A stretch of 64,000 nt of DNA from Silene latifolia (lineage: Eukaryota > Streptophyta > Magnoliopsida > Caryophyllales > Caryophyllaceae): the NCBI RefSeq assembly GCF_048544455.1, contig NC_133532.1:12402948-12466947 (forward strand), given 5' to 3'. The position numbers were made by a program, and so were the translations under genes. Below the pieces are notes generated by a model that was given only the letters and a program-made list of their open reading frames with translations, ran no database searches and had not been told where the DNA came from. This document shows, piece by piece, positions 31,627 to 44,800 of the stretch; position 1 is the stretch's first letter; the number at the start of each line of letters is the position of its first letter.

Positions 31627-32855
31627 GTAGGATCCGGTGAGAACGACCATTCAGTGAGAACGGTGAGAACGAAGTATCCAACCCATTATAAACAAACGAC
31701 ACAACGCACTACCCAAAGCCCAAAGGAATATTTACTCTCACCCAGCCCTTAAATTAATATTTTTTATTAAATTATTAAACCCAAATTTCACTCTCCTCCT
31801 GATCTCCATTTACCCATCTCAGCAAACCCGACAACCCCATTACCAGCTCCTTCAGCGGCAACCACCTGACGCGCCGCTATCGCCGCCCAAAGGCTCGCAC
31901 CTTGCCGTCACCACCCATAGCGCCACCATCGCTCTACCCAATCCAACAATCAGTACCTAGATTCCACACCGTTGGTCCGCAGTGAGAGTGATGAAGGTGG
32001 TCCGCTCCGGTGTTTTCTAATTGCCGATGAAATCTTCATCGTGTGTAATGGTAGTCGCCGGTGACAACTGGTGGTGATAGGTTTGGGGAATTGGGGTTTC
32101 GGAAATTTAAGATTGACATTATATAGGAAATGTATGATTGCCGATGTTTCTTTTTTTTTGGTACAAGTTGTCAGGATGTTTCTGGAATGGGGTTGTTTAT
32201 ATGGTGGTGGTAGTGGTGTCTGTATTGAGTGGCGATGGGTTGTTTACGGCTCCAGAATTCTTCCTCGCTCGTCGTCAATCTCCAGCAAATGATCCTCAGC
32301 GATGTATCTTAAATCAATTTTGATGTATCTCAAATCAATTTTGATGTACCTATTAACTAATTTTGTGTATCTATGTTAAGATACATTAAAATAGTCGCTA
32401 GATACATCAAAGATTAGTGTACATACATAAAAAATTAGTGTAGATTAGTTGTATTCAATGACTTGGTCTGCCACTCGTGACTCGTGAGAACATCTGATCG
32501 TTGGAAGCATTGCGGCGGCGAGGGTAACCACTGGTGATTGGGGGGCATCTGAGATGAGAGGGAAGTAAAAACCAAACATTTGTGTTGCCGGTGGCAGTAT
32601 GGTCGTGATGGCGGTTGGAGATCCAGTGGTGGTGTGATGGTCGTCAAACAAGCGTACTGCGGTGATAGCTTGTCGGAGCTCCGACTCCGGTGACTGTATA
32701 TGAAGTTATGAAAGGGAGATTGTCATTATAGCTAGTGGGATTAAATATGGCGTGTTTTTAATTACTTTTTAGATAATTGTACTGTTTTCTAATTTAATAA
32801 AGGATAGTTAGTGCGTTCTCACCGTTCTCACCGAGTGATCGTTCTCACCGGATCC

Positions 32856-32858
<3 letters not shown>
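31624..32858 (+). mobile_element. E1: TIR element between (AT)n tracts
   Basis: The left end is TAGGATCCGGTGAGAACGAC and the right end is the complement of TAGGATCCGGTGAGAACGAT; inverted similarity extends about 45 bases with the inner repeat GTGAGAACGGTGAGAACG. Both ends touch AT repeats (31549-31622 and 32860-32910). The left half is C-rich like a gene leader. An array of TGTATCT motifs in both orientations lies at about 32299-32448. No transposase ORF. Confidence 0.75.

Positions 32859-32859
<1 letters not shown>

Positions 32860-32942
<83 letters not shown>
32860..32942. repeat. (AT)n followed by (AG)n microsatellite
   Basis: About 25 AT units then 16 AG units, between the right end of E1 and the left end of E2. 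Confidence 0.95.
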
Positions 32943-32945
<3 letters not shown>

Positions 32946-33170
32946 CAGATGAGTCCACAAATTTGTTTGAGTCCCTAAGTCCTATTCTTAGCCAATCATT
33001 TTCTGAGTGTAACTTTACTACTTTATGAGTGTAACTTTAGTCATTTATTAATTTATGAGTGGAATTTTTGTCTTTAAGATCATTGTGTATATGAAAATTT
33101 GAATTTATAAATTTGAGTTTATGTAATTTTAACAAAAGTATATATAACTTTATTGTTTTACAAGTATAAC

Positions 33171-33619
33171 TGTAACACTCCCTCATACCAAGGTACCTTA
33201 CCAAGGACTACCCTAGCATGAAAGACTGTTACCATCTCGGTTTCCCGAGGTTAGTATATCAAAGTTACCAATTCCAAACAACCATTATTAAAGTATAAGA
33301 GTTAGTGATTACATGATTCCAAAACCAAACCAAAGTATAACTGTGAAAGGTCTAACAACTACAAAGAATGCAAGATAAGTCTCTTGACGGCGGAAGCTAG
33401 ACTCGAGTGATGACTCCCCATGACTGTCCCATAGCTAAACATCTGCATTACCTGTCATAATCTGCTCACCATCCCCGAATGGATCACCGCCGGTTTTACA
33501 AAACAACAACACGGGGTCAATTACTGAAAAAATCAAGATAAGACAAACAAATAATGTAACCGGCTGATCATCCTCCACAGTAACTGACTACACACCAAAG
33601 TGTGCAGCCCTGCCGGATT
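33171..33619 (-). repeat. Element B 3' LTR, left fragment
   Basis: It starts TGTAACACTCCCTCATACC and matches 45807-46145. It carries an extra ~100 bases (from ACACGGGGTCAATTACTG near 33512) that are deleted from the other LTR. It ends at the target GGATT of element A. Confidence 0.8.
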
Positions 33620-33649
33620 TGTAATACTCCGTATTTATAAGTCTTTGGG

Positions 33650-33796
33650 TACTCTATCGAGTAGGCCTTACTCTGTCGAGTAAGGGTGAGTTGCGTTTTA
33701 AATTAGTTTCTGACCTGTTGGGTACTCGATCGAGTAGCTGGGGTACTCGATCGAGTAGGGGGGTACTCGATCGAGTACCTTGGGTACTCGATCGAG
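33650..33796. repeat. Palindrome cluster TACTCGATCGAGTA in A 5' LTR
   Basis: Two imperfect copies (CTCTATCGAGTA, CTCTGTCGAGTA) are followed, after a gap, by four copies spaced about 20-23 bases apart. They end about 55 bases before the TATA box. The core CTCGATCGAG is a perfect palindrome, as expected for a dimeric DNA-binding factor or an RNA kissing loop. Confidence 0.9.
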
Positions 33797-33850
33797 AGTA
33801 AGCCGGTTTCTGGGGAGTTTTCTCGGGTTTTGTTAATTATGCGATTAAGG

Positions 33851-33857
33851 TATATAA
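33851..33857 (+). promoter_or_regulatory. TATA box of element A LTR
   Basis: TATATAA in TTAAGGTATATAAGGTTTG; the same site occurs in the 3' LTR at 39755-39761. It is the likely start signal for element A RNA. Confidence 0.6.
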
Positions 33858-35007
33858 GGTTTGTCGTCATTATTCTAAATCACTTTTGCAAAACCTAAAT
33901 TACTGTTTAAGAGAGAAAGCAAGCAAGTCCTTCATCCTAATCGCATTATTAGCAATACCCGGAGTTTGGAAGGTCAGTTCTCGTCGTTGGTTATACCGTT
34001 GAGTTCCTTGCGTCAAGGGTAAGATCTATGTACCCTTTTTATTGTCTTTCCTTTAATTTGGTTAAACCCTAATATAGGAATTTGGGGGTTTTTGAGTAGT
34101 TTGTGATTTGGTAGCATTTGTATGTTGTATGATAGGAGGAGGTTTTGTAGAAGAGGCTTTTTGACACAAGTTGTAGAGACCGTCGATAATTGTGCTTTCA
34201 GGTAGGATTTCCCACTCCAGTATTAGTCCCATAATGGGATGATTGTTGATGTGTTGAGATTGATTGTTTGATATAGTAATTGTATTGTGACGGCTGTGAT
34301 TGTGATTGTACATTGTTGATAGATTCAGACGGTTATTGATATTGTGATTGTGATTGGTTGCCTATGGTTCTCGAGATGCGTTCTCGGCTGAGTGGAGTCA
34401 CTTGCGGGAGTGACTTCACGCCCTAGTTTCGCCTTCTGTGGAACCCGCCACAGAAGGGATGTGCACATTAATGGACAGGGTTATCGCTCACTATGTGGAG
34501 CGGGGATTTGGTGGGTACGGCTGCGGTCCCCCCGACAGTGGTGGTCCGGTGGACGATCGATGATTGAGATGATTGGAGTTGGTTGGTTGTGTATGTGTGA
34601 CAGTTAAGCTGTCTGTTTGTCTTATTGTTGATATATAGTGAATTGTGTGATTAGTACTGACCCCGTTTAAATGTTTTTAAAAACTGTGGTGATCCATTCG
34701 GGGGTGGTGAGCAGTTGCAAGCGGTATATCTTGATACGCGTGGGATCTAGTGGGGATGGAGTCATCACATATCCGAGTCTTTAGTCTTCCATTTGTGTTT
34801 GTTAGGACAGTTCCTTTCAGTTGGTTTATAGTTGGAGAACAGTTGTATTTTGCTTGCAGTTGGTTTTGTTATGTAATCGCTAAAACTTATTTAATAAGTA
34901 TGTTTCTTCATTGTCTTATGACTATCATGCCTCGGGTAACCGAGATGGTAGCATCCTTATACCTGAGTGGTCCTGGTAAGGCACTTGGAGTATGGGGGTG
35001 TTACAAA

Positions 35008-35019
35008 TGGTATCAGAGC
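35008..35019 (+). promoter_or_regulatory. Primer binding site of element A
   Basis: TGGTATCAGAGC, complementary to the 3' end of initiator-methionine tRNA, two bases after the LTR end. Confidence 0.85.
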
Positions 35020-38000
35020 GACGATCCTGAAACCTGTAACCAATGAATCCAATGAATATAGGGAGTCAATTAAAATGAACCCGGGGTAAAGGTTGTAGGA
35101 GCTAATGCAAAGACTTGGGAGACGTCCTAAAGTCGCGAACTCGCCCTACAATTTTGAACCGGTCACCATGGGATATGTGTCGGGATCGTTATGTGCATAT
35201 TGTGTGTTGTGTGTATCTATGTAGTAGTATGTTGCATGAATTGATGATGATGACGTGAATTATATGTTGGTTGATTGTAAAGCATGAAAGTATAATGATT
35301 GATACGTGTAATTTGGCATGTTATAATTATGTAAGGAAAAGTGTTTTGTCTATATATACATATAAAGCGATGTGTAAGTATACATGTTGTTGTTGTCGTG
35401 TTGAGTAAAAGTACAGAAGGTTGGGAGTGTGAATTGAACATGTGCTGGGTGAATATGTTGAACGAATATGGTGGGTAAATATGTGGTATGATGGATGAAT
35501 TAGTGGGAAAAGATAAATCATCGTGGTGTGATAACATGGTTCCTGATTAAGCATGTTATATAATGGAAGTTATTTTATAATGTTGTTATACTAGTAACAT
35601 GTGAATAGGGGACTTGATGTCGTGTATTTGTGATTTTGTTTACGAAAAGTGATAAAATAAAAGCATGTGGGTAAATCGTGATTGACAAGTTAAATAACCT
35701 ATGTGCATGATGAATGTTGTTGCTTGGCTTTTGAAAATAGTAACATATGATTATGAATACTGGTTTTATGAGTTTTGGACTGGTTTTGTTTGCTTGGTTG
35801 TTGTTTAAGTTGTTTGGAAGTAAAATCAAGTAGTTGTGTTTTTCGATTATAAAGAGGTTGTCTTTAAACTGTTATAACTTGAGATGCATAAATGATTTTG
35901 ATGTGATTCCAATTGGAGGTGATAGCTTGTTCTTTTACGATTCTAACGATAGGTCACACGCTCAAAACGACCAAGAAATGAGTGAGTTATGACTGTTTTA
36001 CGAAAACTGGACAGTGCTGAGAATTGGGGTACTCGATCGAGTATCCTTGGTACTCGATCGAGTAATGGGGCACTCGATCGAGTACGTTAGTTACTCGATC
36101 GAGTAGCCCTGGTGATTTGTTTTACGTGCTTCTGATCTTGACCTACTCGATCGAGTAAGTCCCTTACTCGATCGAGTGGCCTGTACTCGATCTAGTGACC
36201 CATGTTTTGGGTCATATACTTATCTTTTGACTTCGTTGCATATTATGTTTAATTCAAAGTGGTTATTTTACTTCTTTATGCATTGTTTTACATGTATGTC
36301 GGTCTTGACGCATAAGTTACCCAATCTTGTGGTGTAAAGAGTGGCACCTATGATGAGTATGAGTTCGGTGAGGAGGACATGATTTATATCTGTTGTGATT
36401 GGTAAGACTTAATTGAGGCATAGAGCATGTTGTGTGAGACGAGATGAGTGACATGATTGTATGTTGAGTAATGAAAATGTAAGTGAATGTGGGCAAGGCA
36501 TGATGTAAGTTTAAGGAATGTGAGAATGAAAAGATTGAAAGAAAGGATGTGGATAGTAGCAACCTGAGATGTATAATAAATTATGGAGGGAGATGGTTAG
36601 AAATAGTGTTGAGTAAGAATATATGTAATGAAAGGTCGCTTTAGAGGAATTGAGAAGAGTGGTATATAGCGAACTTAATTGGACATGTCGCGACGTAGAT
36701 TTGCAGATAGTGACTGAGTTTGGAAATTTGTGTTATCGAGAGACGAAACTACTGTGTGATTTCCTTGGGTAATTAACGGTATTAAATGAATTCTGATTTC
36801 TAGAGATGTACAAAGGGAGATGCAATTGTTTGAACATTAAACGTTGATTCTATGGATAGATTAGTGGCAAGTGTGAGTGATAGCATAATAAGAGAAGATC
36901 CATGGTAAGAAAGAGTGAGATGATGTCGGTAGAAAATAATGGAATTTGAGTTTTGGAGCAACGAAGGGGTAACTGGATTTCTAAAGAGTTAGCTAGAAAG
37001 AATAAGGAGTTGAACTATTAATTGGTATTATTGAGTGTAAAGAGAAAAGAAGGATAAAAGTAAGTCGAGGAAAATGTTTCAGGAGTTATGTGATATAAAA
37101 GTAAGGAATCATCGAAATGTGTGATAGTATCACGAGGATGTTAGCTGAAGGTTATATAGGAGTTTCAGGACAACATGATTGATAATGAGTTTCGAGGAAT
37201 TAAGGGAGTAAGAAGTTGGTGGAGTATTGGCACGATACGAGATATTTGGTGGAGAGTTGGATGACAATACAAATAAGACAAAGATTGGGAATAATGTTGA
37301 GGTAATTTTGTGGATGGGTTTGATGTTCGTTATTTGGAATGTTAACCAAAAATAGGAGAAAAACCATGTTATTTTGATATGAGTGTAAGAGGTTTGATAT
37401 ACGAGCAGTGGTGGCATTGTGGTGTTATCACTAGTGGTTCAGAGTGATGGTATATTAGAAAGGTAGCAATTCTAAAGAAGCTGATTTGGTAGGGACCTGA
37501 TTGTTGTGTATGATTGTGAGAGGGTATAAGATGTGGTTAGATGAGGCGGATGCTAATAGTTGAATAGTAAAGGTATGGTTATATTTGGCAGGAAGTGATG
37601 GTTGTGCGAATGGGGGAATATGTTATGAGGGGCATATGAGTTAAACTCGGGCGACAGGTAACCTTTATCGAGTGGTAACTTACGTGGTCAGGATTGACTA
37701 GTTGGTTGTGATTACGGGTCTATGATATGTGTAAATGTTTGTGTGAGGTTCTGACTTCACAAGAAGTGGTATGGTGTGATAATTATAAAGTTGTTTTATG
37801 AATGTTCTGTAATATATATGTTGGACACGGTAATTTAATTGAATGATATCCAAAAAGGTAATAATTTGATTAATTGACATGACTAGTTATAATTTTATGT
37901 GTATTCCGTGAAATGGTAGAGATGATGTTCATGAGATGCTTATCTGTGTATCCATATGATATGTTGCGTGGTGACTTAATAAAGTGGATTTGAGTAAGTT

Positions 38001-39525
38001 TTTCTTGTATGAGAAGTTATGCTGAGTCAGTGTTTATAGGAATTGTATGCAGTTGTGATGTCTATCGGTGTGGTTGTGATGCCTCGGGTGGTGATCCGGG
38101 CACGGTACATAGTGCTGTGATACGGGTATTTTCGCACTACGGTGTGGCTGTTGGTGGCGGTGTTGTGATGCCGTCACCGGTTGTGGTGGAGTAGGCGGGA
38201 TGATTATGATTCGAGTTTCGAAAGTACATACCAGTTATACATAGATTGTTGTTTTGTTTGATGTTGCTCCCTGCGAGTTTCAGTTTGTGCAGATAGACAG
38301 TTGTCTTGCTTATTGATGTTTTCTTTATCAGGTTAAGTTGGGAATGAGGTAGAGTATGATATGAAATAGAGTTGAATATGTTTTCGTTGTTGTCATGGTA
38401 TAATGATATTCTGTTGATGGGACATGGTTGTGAGAGGTTATTCTGATAATTTTGATCTTGTTTTCGGATGAGACATGGTAATGGAAAATGATTCGCGAAA
38501 CATGTGTTGTAATGATCTGAAAGCGGCAGGTAGTTCATAATCTTTTGTTGAGACAATGAGTGTAGGGTGTTGGGGGAATTAGTGTCATGTTAAGTTGTGT
38601 ATGAGTTTTGCGGTAATGAAAGAAAGAACTTGAGGATCTAGTGTGCGTGTACGTAACGAGTGCGGATCGTGAGTTATGCTTCTGGGAGATAAGTGCGTTA
38701 CATAGAGAGGTATGTTGTTTGGCAGTAATAATGAAGAGTGGGTATGGCGATTTGCTACGAGTTTATGGTATAGGTTAGGTGCTATGCCGAATGAGTTGAG
38801 GAATGAGAAATGTTTATGTACGGGAGCCTTGGATATAAGAATAGTGAGTGTTTGGTTTATAAACGGTTATCTTTGACATGTGGTGGTAAAGAGGGTAATG
38901 AGATATAGATAAGGTTTGGTATTAGTGAGTTACGAGGACGTAACATTTGTCTTAAGAGGAGTAGGATGCGATAAAACAGATTTTGATGGTTGTATATATG
39001 GTAATATATTCGGAAGTTGAGTCTTGATGTAGAATAAAAGATCTATTCGTGTTGTGGGTGATTTTATTAAAGGTCATGACCGTGCTTGTAGTAGCGTGAT
39101 GTTTAGGAGTGTGAGAATATTTCGCTAGTGTTGACAGTCGGATGATGAGGTTACGAGTGTGAGTAAACTTCGAGGACGAAGTTCCTTTTAAGGGTGGTAG
39201 AATGTAACATTCCGTTTGATGTCTATGAGTGTCTTGGTATTGGGTTTGATAGTTGATGATATTATGGAGCTAGCAGCATTAGAGGATGGTAGTTGATTAT
39301 GTATGGGTTGGTGTCGTGAGAGATATATATGTGGTAGATACGATATAGTGAGTCATGTTGTGGAAGTAAATATAGTTGGTAGAATGGGGGTTAAGAGTTC
39401 ATGTTCTATGTTCGGTCGAGTTCTTGAGTCCTTAGCTAAGTTGTTGTGTCTTGGTCGAGTCAGTATGGTTGTTTTTTATGTATGGGTTGAACTTCGGAGA
39501 CGAAGTTCTTTTAAGGAGGGAAGAC
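35020..39525 (+). other. Element A internal non-coding region
   Basis: 4.5 kb, TG-rich on the plus strand, with no frame resembling any retroelement protein. It holds a second palindrome cluster (36030-36196, seven copies, one imperfect) and two copies of a purine-tract module: AACTTCGAGGACGAAGTTCC with TTTTAAGGG near 39166-39200 and AACTTCGGAGACGAAGTTC at 39490-39508. The first is followed by TGTAACATTCCG, which looks like a decayed LTR start. Confidence 0.7.
36030..36196. repeat. Palindrome cluster inside element A
   Basis: About seven copies of (T)ACTCGATCGAGT(A), mostly 20-24 bases apart with one larger gap, located directly after a region shared with element B. Confidence 0.88.
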
Positions 39526-40912
39526 TGTAATACTCCATATTTATAAGTCTTTGGGTACTCTATCGAGTAGGCCTTACTCTGTCGAGTAAGGGTGAGTTGC
39601 GTTTTAAAATAGTTTCTGACCTGTTGGGTACTCGATCGAGTAGCTGGGGTACTCGATCGAGTAGGGGGGTACTCGATCGAGTACCTTGGGTACTCGATCG
39701 AGTAGCCGGTTTTACGGGGAGTTTTCTCGGGTTTTGTTAATTATGCGATTAAGGTATATAAGGTTTGTCGTCATTATTCTAAATCACTTTTGCAAAACCT
39801 AAATTACTGTTTAAGAGAGAAAGCAAGCAAGTCCTTCATCCTAATCGCATTATTAGCAATACCCGGAGTTTGGAAGGTCAGTTCTCGTCGTTGGTTATAC
39901 CGTTGAGTTCCTTGCGTCAAGGGTAAGATCTATGTACCCTTTTTATTGTCTTTCCTTTAATTTGGTTAAACCCTAATATAGGAATTTGGGGGTTTTTGAG
40001 TAGTTTGTGATTTGGTAGCATTTGTATGTTGTATGATAGGAGGAGGTTTTGTAGAAGAGGCTTTTTGACACAGCTGTAGAGACCGTCTGATAATTGTGCT
40101 TTCCAGGTAGGATTTCCTACTCAGTATTAGTCCCATAATGGGATGATTGTTGATGTGTTGAGATTGATTGTTTGATATAGTAATTGTATTGTGACGGCTG
40201 TGATTGTGATTGTACACTGTTGATAGATTCAGACGGTTATTGATATTATGATTGTGATTGGTTGCCTATGGTTCTCGAGATGCGTTCTCGGCTGAGTGGA
40301 GTCACTTGCGGGAGTGGCTTCACGCCCTAGTTTCGCCTTCTGTGGAACCCGCCACAGAAGGGATGTGCACATTAATGGACAGGGTTATCGCTCACTATGT
40401 GGAGCGGGGATTTGGTGGGTACGGTGCGGTCCCCCATCGGGCGGGGTGGGTCCAGTGGGATGTCGGTGATTGAGATGATTGGAGTTGGTTGGTTGTGTAT
40501 GTGTGATTAGTTAAGTCATCTGTTTGTCTTATTGTTGATATATAGTGAATTGTGTGATTAGTCTTGACCCCGTTTAAATGTTTTTAAAAGCGTGGTGATC
40601 CATTCGGGGTGGTGAGCGGTTGCTTAGCGGTATATCTTGGATACGCGTGGGATCTAGCTGGGGATGGAGTGATCACATATCTGAGTCTTTAGTCTTCCGC
40701 TGTGTTTGTTAGGACAGTTCCTTTCAGTTGGTTTATAGTTGGAGAACAGTTGTATTTTGCTTACAATTGGTTTTGTTATGTAATCGCTAAAACTTATTTA
40801 ATAAGTATGTTTCTTCATTGTCTTATGACTATCATGCCTCGGGTAACCGAGATGGTAGCATCCTTATACCTGAGTGGTCCTGGTAAGGCACTTGGAGTAT
40901 GGGGGTGTTACA
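39526..40912 (+). repeat. Element A 3' LTR
   Basis: Near copy of 33620-35005 with the same palindrome cluster (39556-39704) and TATA box. Differences are concentrated near 40070-40115 and 40420-40470. Confidence 0.9.
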
Positions 40913-40917
40913 GGATT

Positions 40918-41813
40918 ACCCATCGCAACAGGTAATCCACTCCACCGGTGGGGGACCGCAGCCCATCCCCACCTAAATTCCGCTCATCAACGAGCGACAA
41001 CCTTGTCCCTTAATGTGCACATCCCCTCCTGTGATGGGTTCCACGGAGGGCGAACTAGGGTGTGAAGCCACTCCCGCAAGTGACTCCACCACAATCAACA
41101 CACACATCACAGTACCTTAACATCACAGCTGTCACAACACCACCACTGTCATAACACAACCACATCACCACCGTCACCACGACACTCATACTCCGATGAT
41201 CAGCAGGTAACAACAATTACAATACAAACACAATCTTAAATCAATTAACAGTAACTGAGTAGGGAAACCCTACCTTAGCAACAACAACAATATGGAGAAT
41301 CAGGCAACTAGAATGGCTCCTCTACGAAGTCTTCTCCTATACAATAATCACATAACATAATTACACATTGCACAATCCCCCTTTCCCCCAATTCATACAT
41401 AAGGTAAACCCTTAGAATAAATCATCAATGACATGGGAATAAGGACTTACCGACGGTGGAATGAACGATTGAATGCAAAAGCTACGATGATTACACACAC
41501 AGTGAAAGGTTTGGGAGTGATTAGGATATCATAAAAGTGATTAGGGTTGTGAAAATGATGTTTAGAAACTGTTTTGGCAATTAAATAATCCCTAAACACT
41601 CCGCATCAAACCGCTGAATAAATACACGCCAGACCGGATACTCGGTCGAGTATAGAATATACTCGGACGAGTATCCTCTACTCGGTCGAGTATTCATCAT
41701 ACTCGGCCGAGTATTCCTCGGCAGAAGCTAAACAGAACACACACTTAGCACTACTCGGCCGAGTAGGCTCTACTCGGTCGAGTACTTAGCTTAATAAAAT
41801 CCGTAGTATTACA
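40918..41813 (-). repeat. Element B 3' LTR, right fragment
   Basis: It continues the LTR after element A and matches the 3' two thirds of 45807-47003. It holds TACTCGGTCGAGTA / TACTCGGCCGAGTA palindromes at 41638-41786 and ends GTAGTATTACA. Confidence 0.82.
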
Positions 41814-44800
41814 GTCTTCCGTCCTTAAAAAGAACTTCGTCCCCGAAGTTCCAACCCAACCTATAAAACCTGGGCACCTAACACTAAGTCCACCAACCAC
41901 GCTTACTTCCACAACACGGCTCATGATAACATCTCAACTACAACATAGCCTCCTAATACTGACTCCATAAAATTACCGAATAACTACAATATAATGTTGC
42001 CAAATCTGTCTCACTTCTATAACACTCACTAGCAACTCAATTACCAAGACAATCCACCGGACAAGATCAACCATCAAGACGTAATGCCACCCTTAAAACG
42101 AACTTCGTCCTCGAAGTTTAATCACACTCGTAAACATCATACTACTACAAGCACTGCCATTAACTGTAATAAAATCAACCACAACCCGAATCCATTCTAT
42201 ACTCTACACCAACACTCAAACTTCCAATTGTACCATGACATGTACAACCATCAAACTCTCTTGTCGCTTCCTACTCCTCTTAAGATAAATGTTACGTCCT
42301 CGTAACTCACTAGTACTAGGTCCTTTGCTATACCTCCCATAATCCTCATTACTACCGCATGACAACGATAACCCACTATAACCTCAACACCTACAACCAT
42401 TCCTATATCCAGGACTCTCTTTCTCTAACAGTTCTCGTGCCTCCAATTATTCTGTACTCCCATAACATATATCATAAAATCCTCGGTATAACCACCACTC
42501 TATCTCTTCCACCTTACCGCAAAACAAAAATACTTCCATATACCTATACACTCATCTCACGATCTTAGCTCACAATCCACAATTGTTACACATACTCACA
42601 TTAACTTCTCAAGTTTATCTCTTTTATTACCACAAAACTCACCCTTAACTTGACATGATATTAAGTCCCAAAACTCCGTACTCACTGTCCCAATAAAAGG
42701 TGTTAAACCACCCGTAGCTTCAAGTTCAATACCACACATGTTCCACAATTTCTTTCCACAACTATGTCCACCAATGCCTCATCTAACACAAGATCAAAAG
42801 TACTCCAACAACCTCTCACAACTGTGTCCCATTAACAGAATATTACTGTGCCATGACAACAACAGTACCATACCCAACTCTCTCTCATATCATACTCTAT
42901 TATCACTCCCAAGCTGACACTGGTAAAGAACATCGGGAAACAAAACAACGGTCTATATGCCCAGACCGACACTGACAAGAAATAGCAGTAAACAAACAAC
43001 AATCTATGACAACATGAAAATACTCGTATCACAACACGAATTACCGTGCACATTGCACAACAACCACATCGATAGCCATCACAACTTTTACAATCTCATA
43101 ACACTGACTCAGGACAACTTCCTTGACCACAAGACTTTCTTAAAACTACTCGACCAGATTACGACACAGCATATTAGACGGGATCAAAAAAACCAACCTT
43201 ATGAATATTATCCATACCATGACCCTTGAGGCCGGAACCTCACACCATTACTTACAGATATCATACATACACATATAAGTATAACATATGACGCGGAACA
43301 CACATATAACGACTCGTATCTATCACGCCACACCATTACTCGTGAGGCCAGGACCTCACACAAAGTTTTACACACCTTATGGACCTATAATCGAATCTAA
43401 CTAGCCAATCCTGATCACGTAAGATACCACTTGATAATGAATACCTCTCATCCGGATTTAACTCAGGTGCCCTTCATAACATATCCTCTCATACACACAA
43501 TTATCACCACCCGGCGGACGTAGCCAAATCATCAGTACCCAACTTCCAGCGAACACCTCATATATCCACCTCTCGTACTCCCTCACAACAATACATACCA
43601 ATCAATCTCCGCAGAATCAACCCCATTAGGACAACTAACTTTCTTAATGTAACATCATCCTCAACCATTAGGGACAACAATACGACACCACCATCCTTTA
43701 TGTGACCGCTCTCTCACTACCACTTCTTTATACAACAGTTTATTTCCTCTTTTTGGTTGTCATCCCATACAACGAGCATCAGATCCATCAACAAAATTTT
43801 CCTCAACATTATTCCCAATTCTATCCTTTATCGTATCATCACCTAACTCTCCACCAAAATCTCAGACCGTGCAAACATTCTACAAGTTTCATACTCCCTT
43901 AATACCTCGAAACTCACGGCTAACACGTCGTCCCGTTCTCCTATATAACCATTAACTCACACCCTCTAATGAGGCTATCGTACATCTCCGTAATTTCCTA
44001 CTTACTTCCTTCCCTCTTTCCCCCTTTTCACGCAATAATACCAATTAACAATTCATGTCCTTCCTCTTTCTACCTAACTCTTTAGTAATCCGATTATCTT
44101 CTTGTTACTCCACATCTCAAATTCCATTAATTCATATAAATATTTTCTCATTCTTCCTTATCACCGATCCTCTCTCATCATACTACTCACTCACACTTGT
44201 CACTATCAAATCCACACACTAACAGTTACTTTTCAATTAGTCGTATCTCTCTTTTGTATCTCTATAAAACCAAAAATTCACCTCATATCGTCAATTGCCC
44301 AGAGAATTACACACTAGGCTCACCTCTTGATATTTCAAATTCCCAAACACGACCACTATCTACCCATCACGGCATAACTCGATCTCACTATACATCATTC
44401 GTTTCCATCCCTTTATAACGACCTTTCATCACATATATCCTTAACCAACACAATCCTAACCGTCTCCCACCATAAATCCTTACACATCCCAATTTGTCAC
44501 TATTCGCATCCCTCAACTCAATTTTTCATTCTCGCGTTTTTTTTCCACTTATATCACTCTTGCCCATAAACACTTACTTTTGTACTACTCAACACACGAC
44601 CATATCACTCACCATATCTTACAAAACATGCTCTTTACCTCGATTAGCTCATCATTCTTCCCTTTCATTTTTCCACTATCTCTCACAACCACATTAACAC
44701 ATTTCTTCCTTATCCAACACATATCCCTCATAAGCCGGCATTCTCTCTATCATAGCATCTGGTAACTTGCGTATCAAGACCGTCACATATATAAAAGAAT

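Larger units (their letters stand above)
33620..35005 (+). repeat. Element A 5' LTR
   Basis: It holds a cluster of TACTCGATCGAGTA palindromes (33650-33796), a TATA box TATATAA at 33851-33857 and a transcribed-looking 3' part. It ends TGTTACA just before the primer site. Confidence 0.9.
33620..40912 (+). mobile_element. Element A: non-coding LTR retroelement (LARD-like) inserted in B
   Basis: An exact 5 bp target duplication GGATT flanks it (33615-33619 and 40913-40917). LTRs of 1,386 and 1,387 bp (33620-35005 and 39526-40912) start TGTAATACTCC and end GGGGTGTTACA. The primer site TGGTATCAGAGC is at 35008-35019 and the purine tract TTTTAAGGAGGGAAGAC ends at 39525. The internal 4.5 kb holds no gag, protease, polymerase or integrase. 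The LTRs are very similar, so it moved recently in evolutionary terms despite coding for nothing. Its internal sequence is related to that of B, for example around GATTCTAACGATAGGTCACA. Confidence 0.92.

Noticed and set aside
31507..31752. 81-codon frame through the (AT)n tract
   Set aside because: Composed of repeated Tyr-Ile from the microsatellite.
32435..32651. Short minus-strand frames in E1
   Set aside because: Proline- and threonine-rich low-complexity translation with no domain; probably leader-like DNA.
35217..38556. Many short minus-strand frames in element A
   Set aside because: They are rich in His, Tyr, Asn and Thr, as expected from TG-rich DNA read backwards. No gag or pol motifs were found in any frame.
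44494..44765. Ser/His-rich plus-strand frames in element B interior
   Set aside because: Same composition effect, on the antisense strand of the element.
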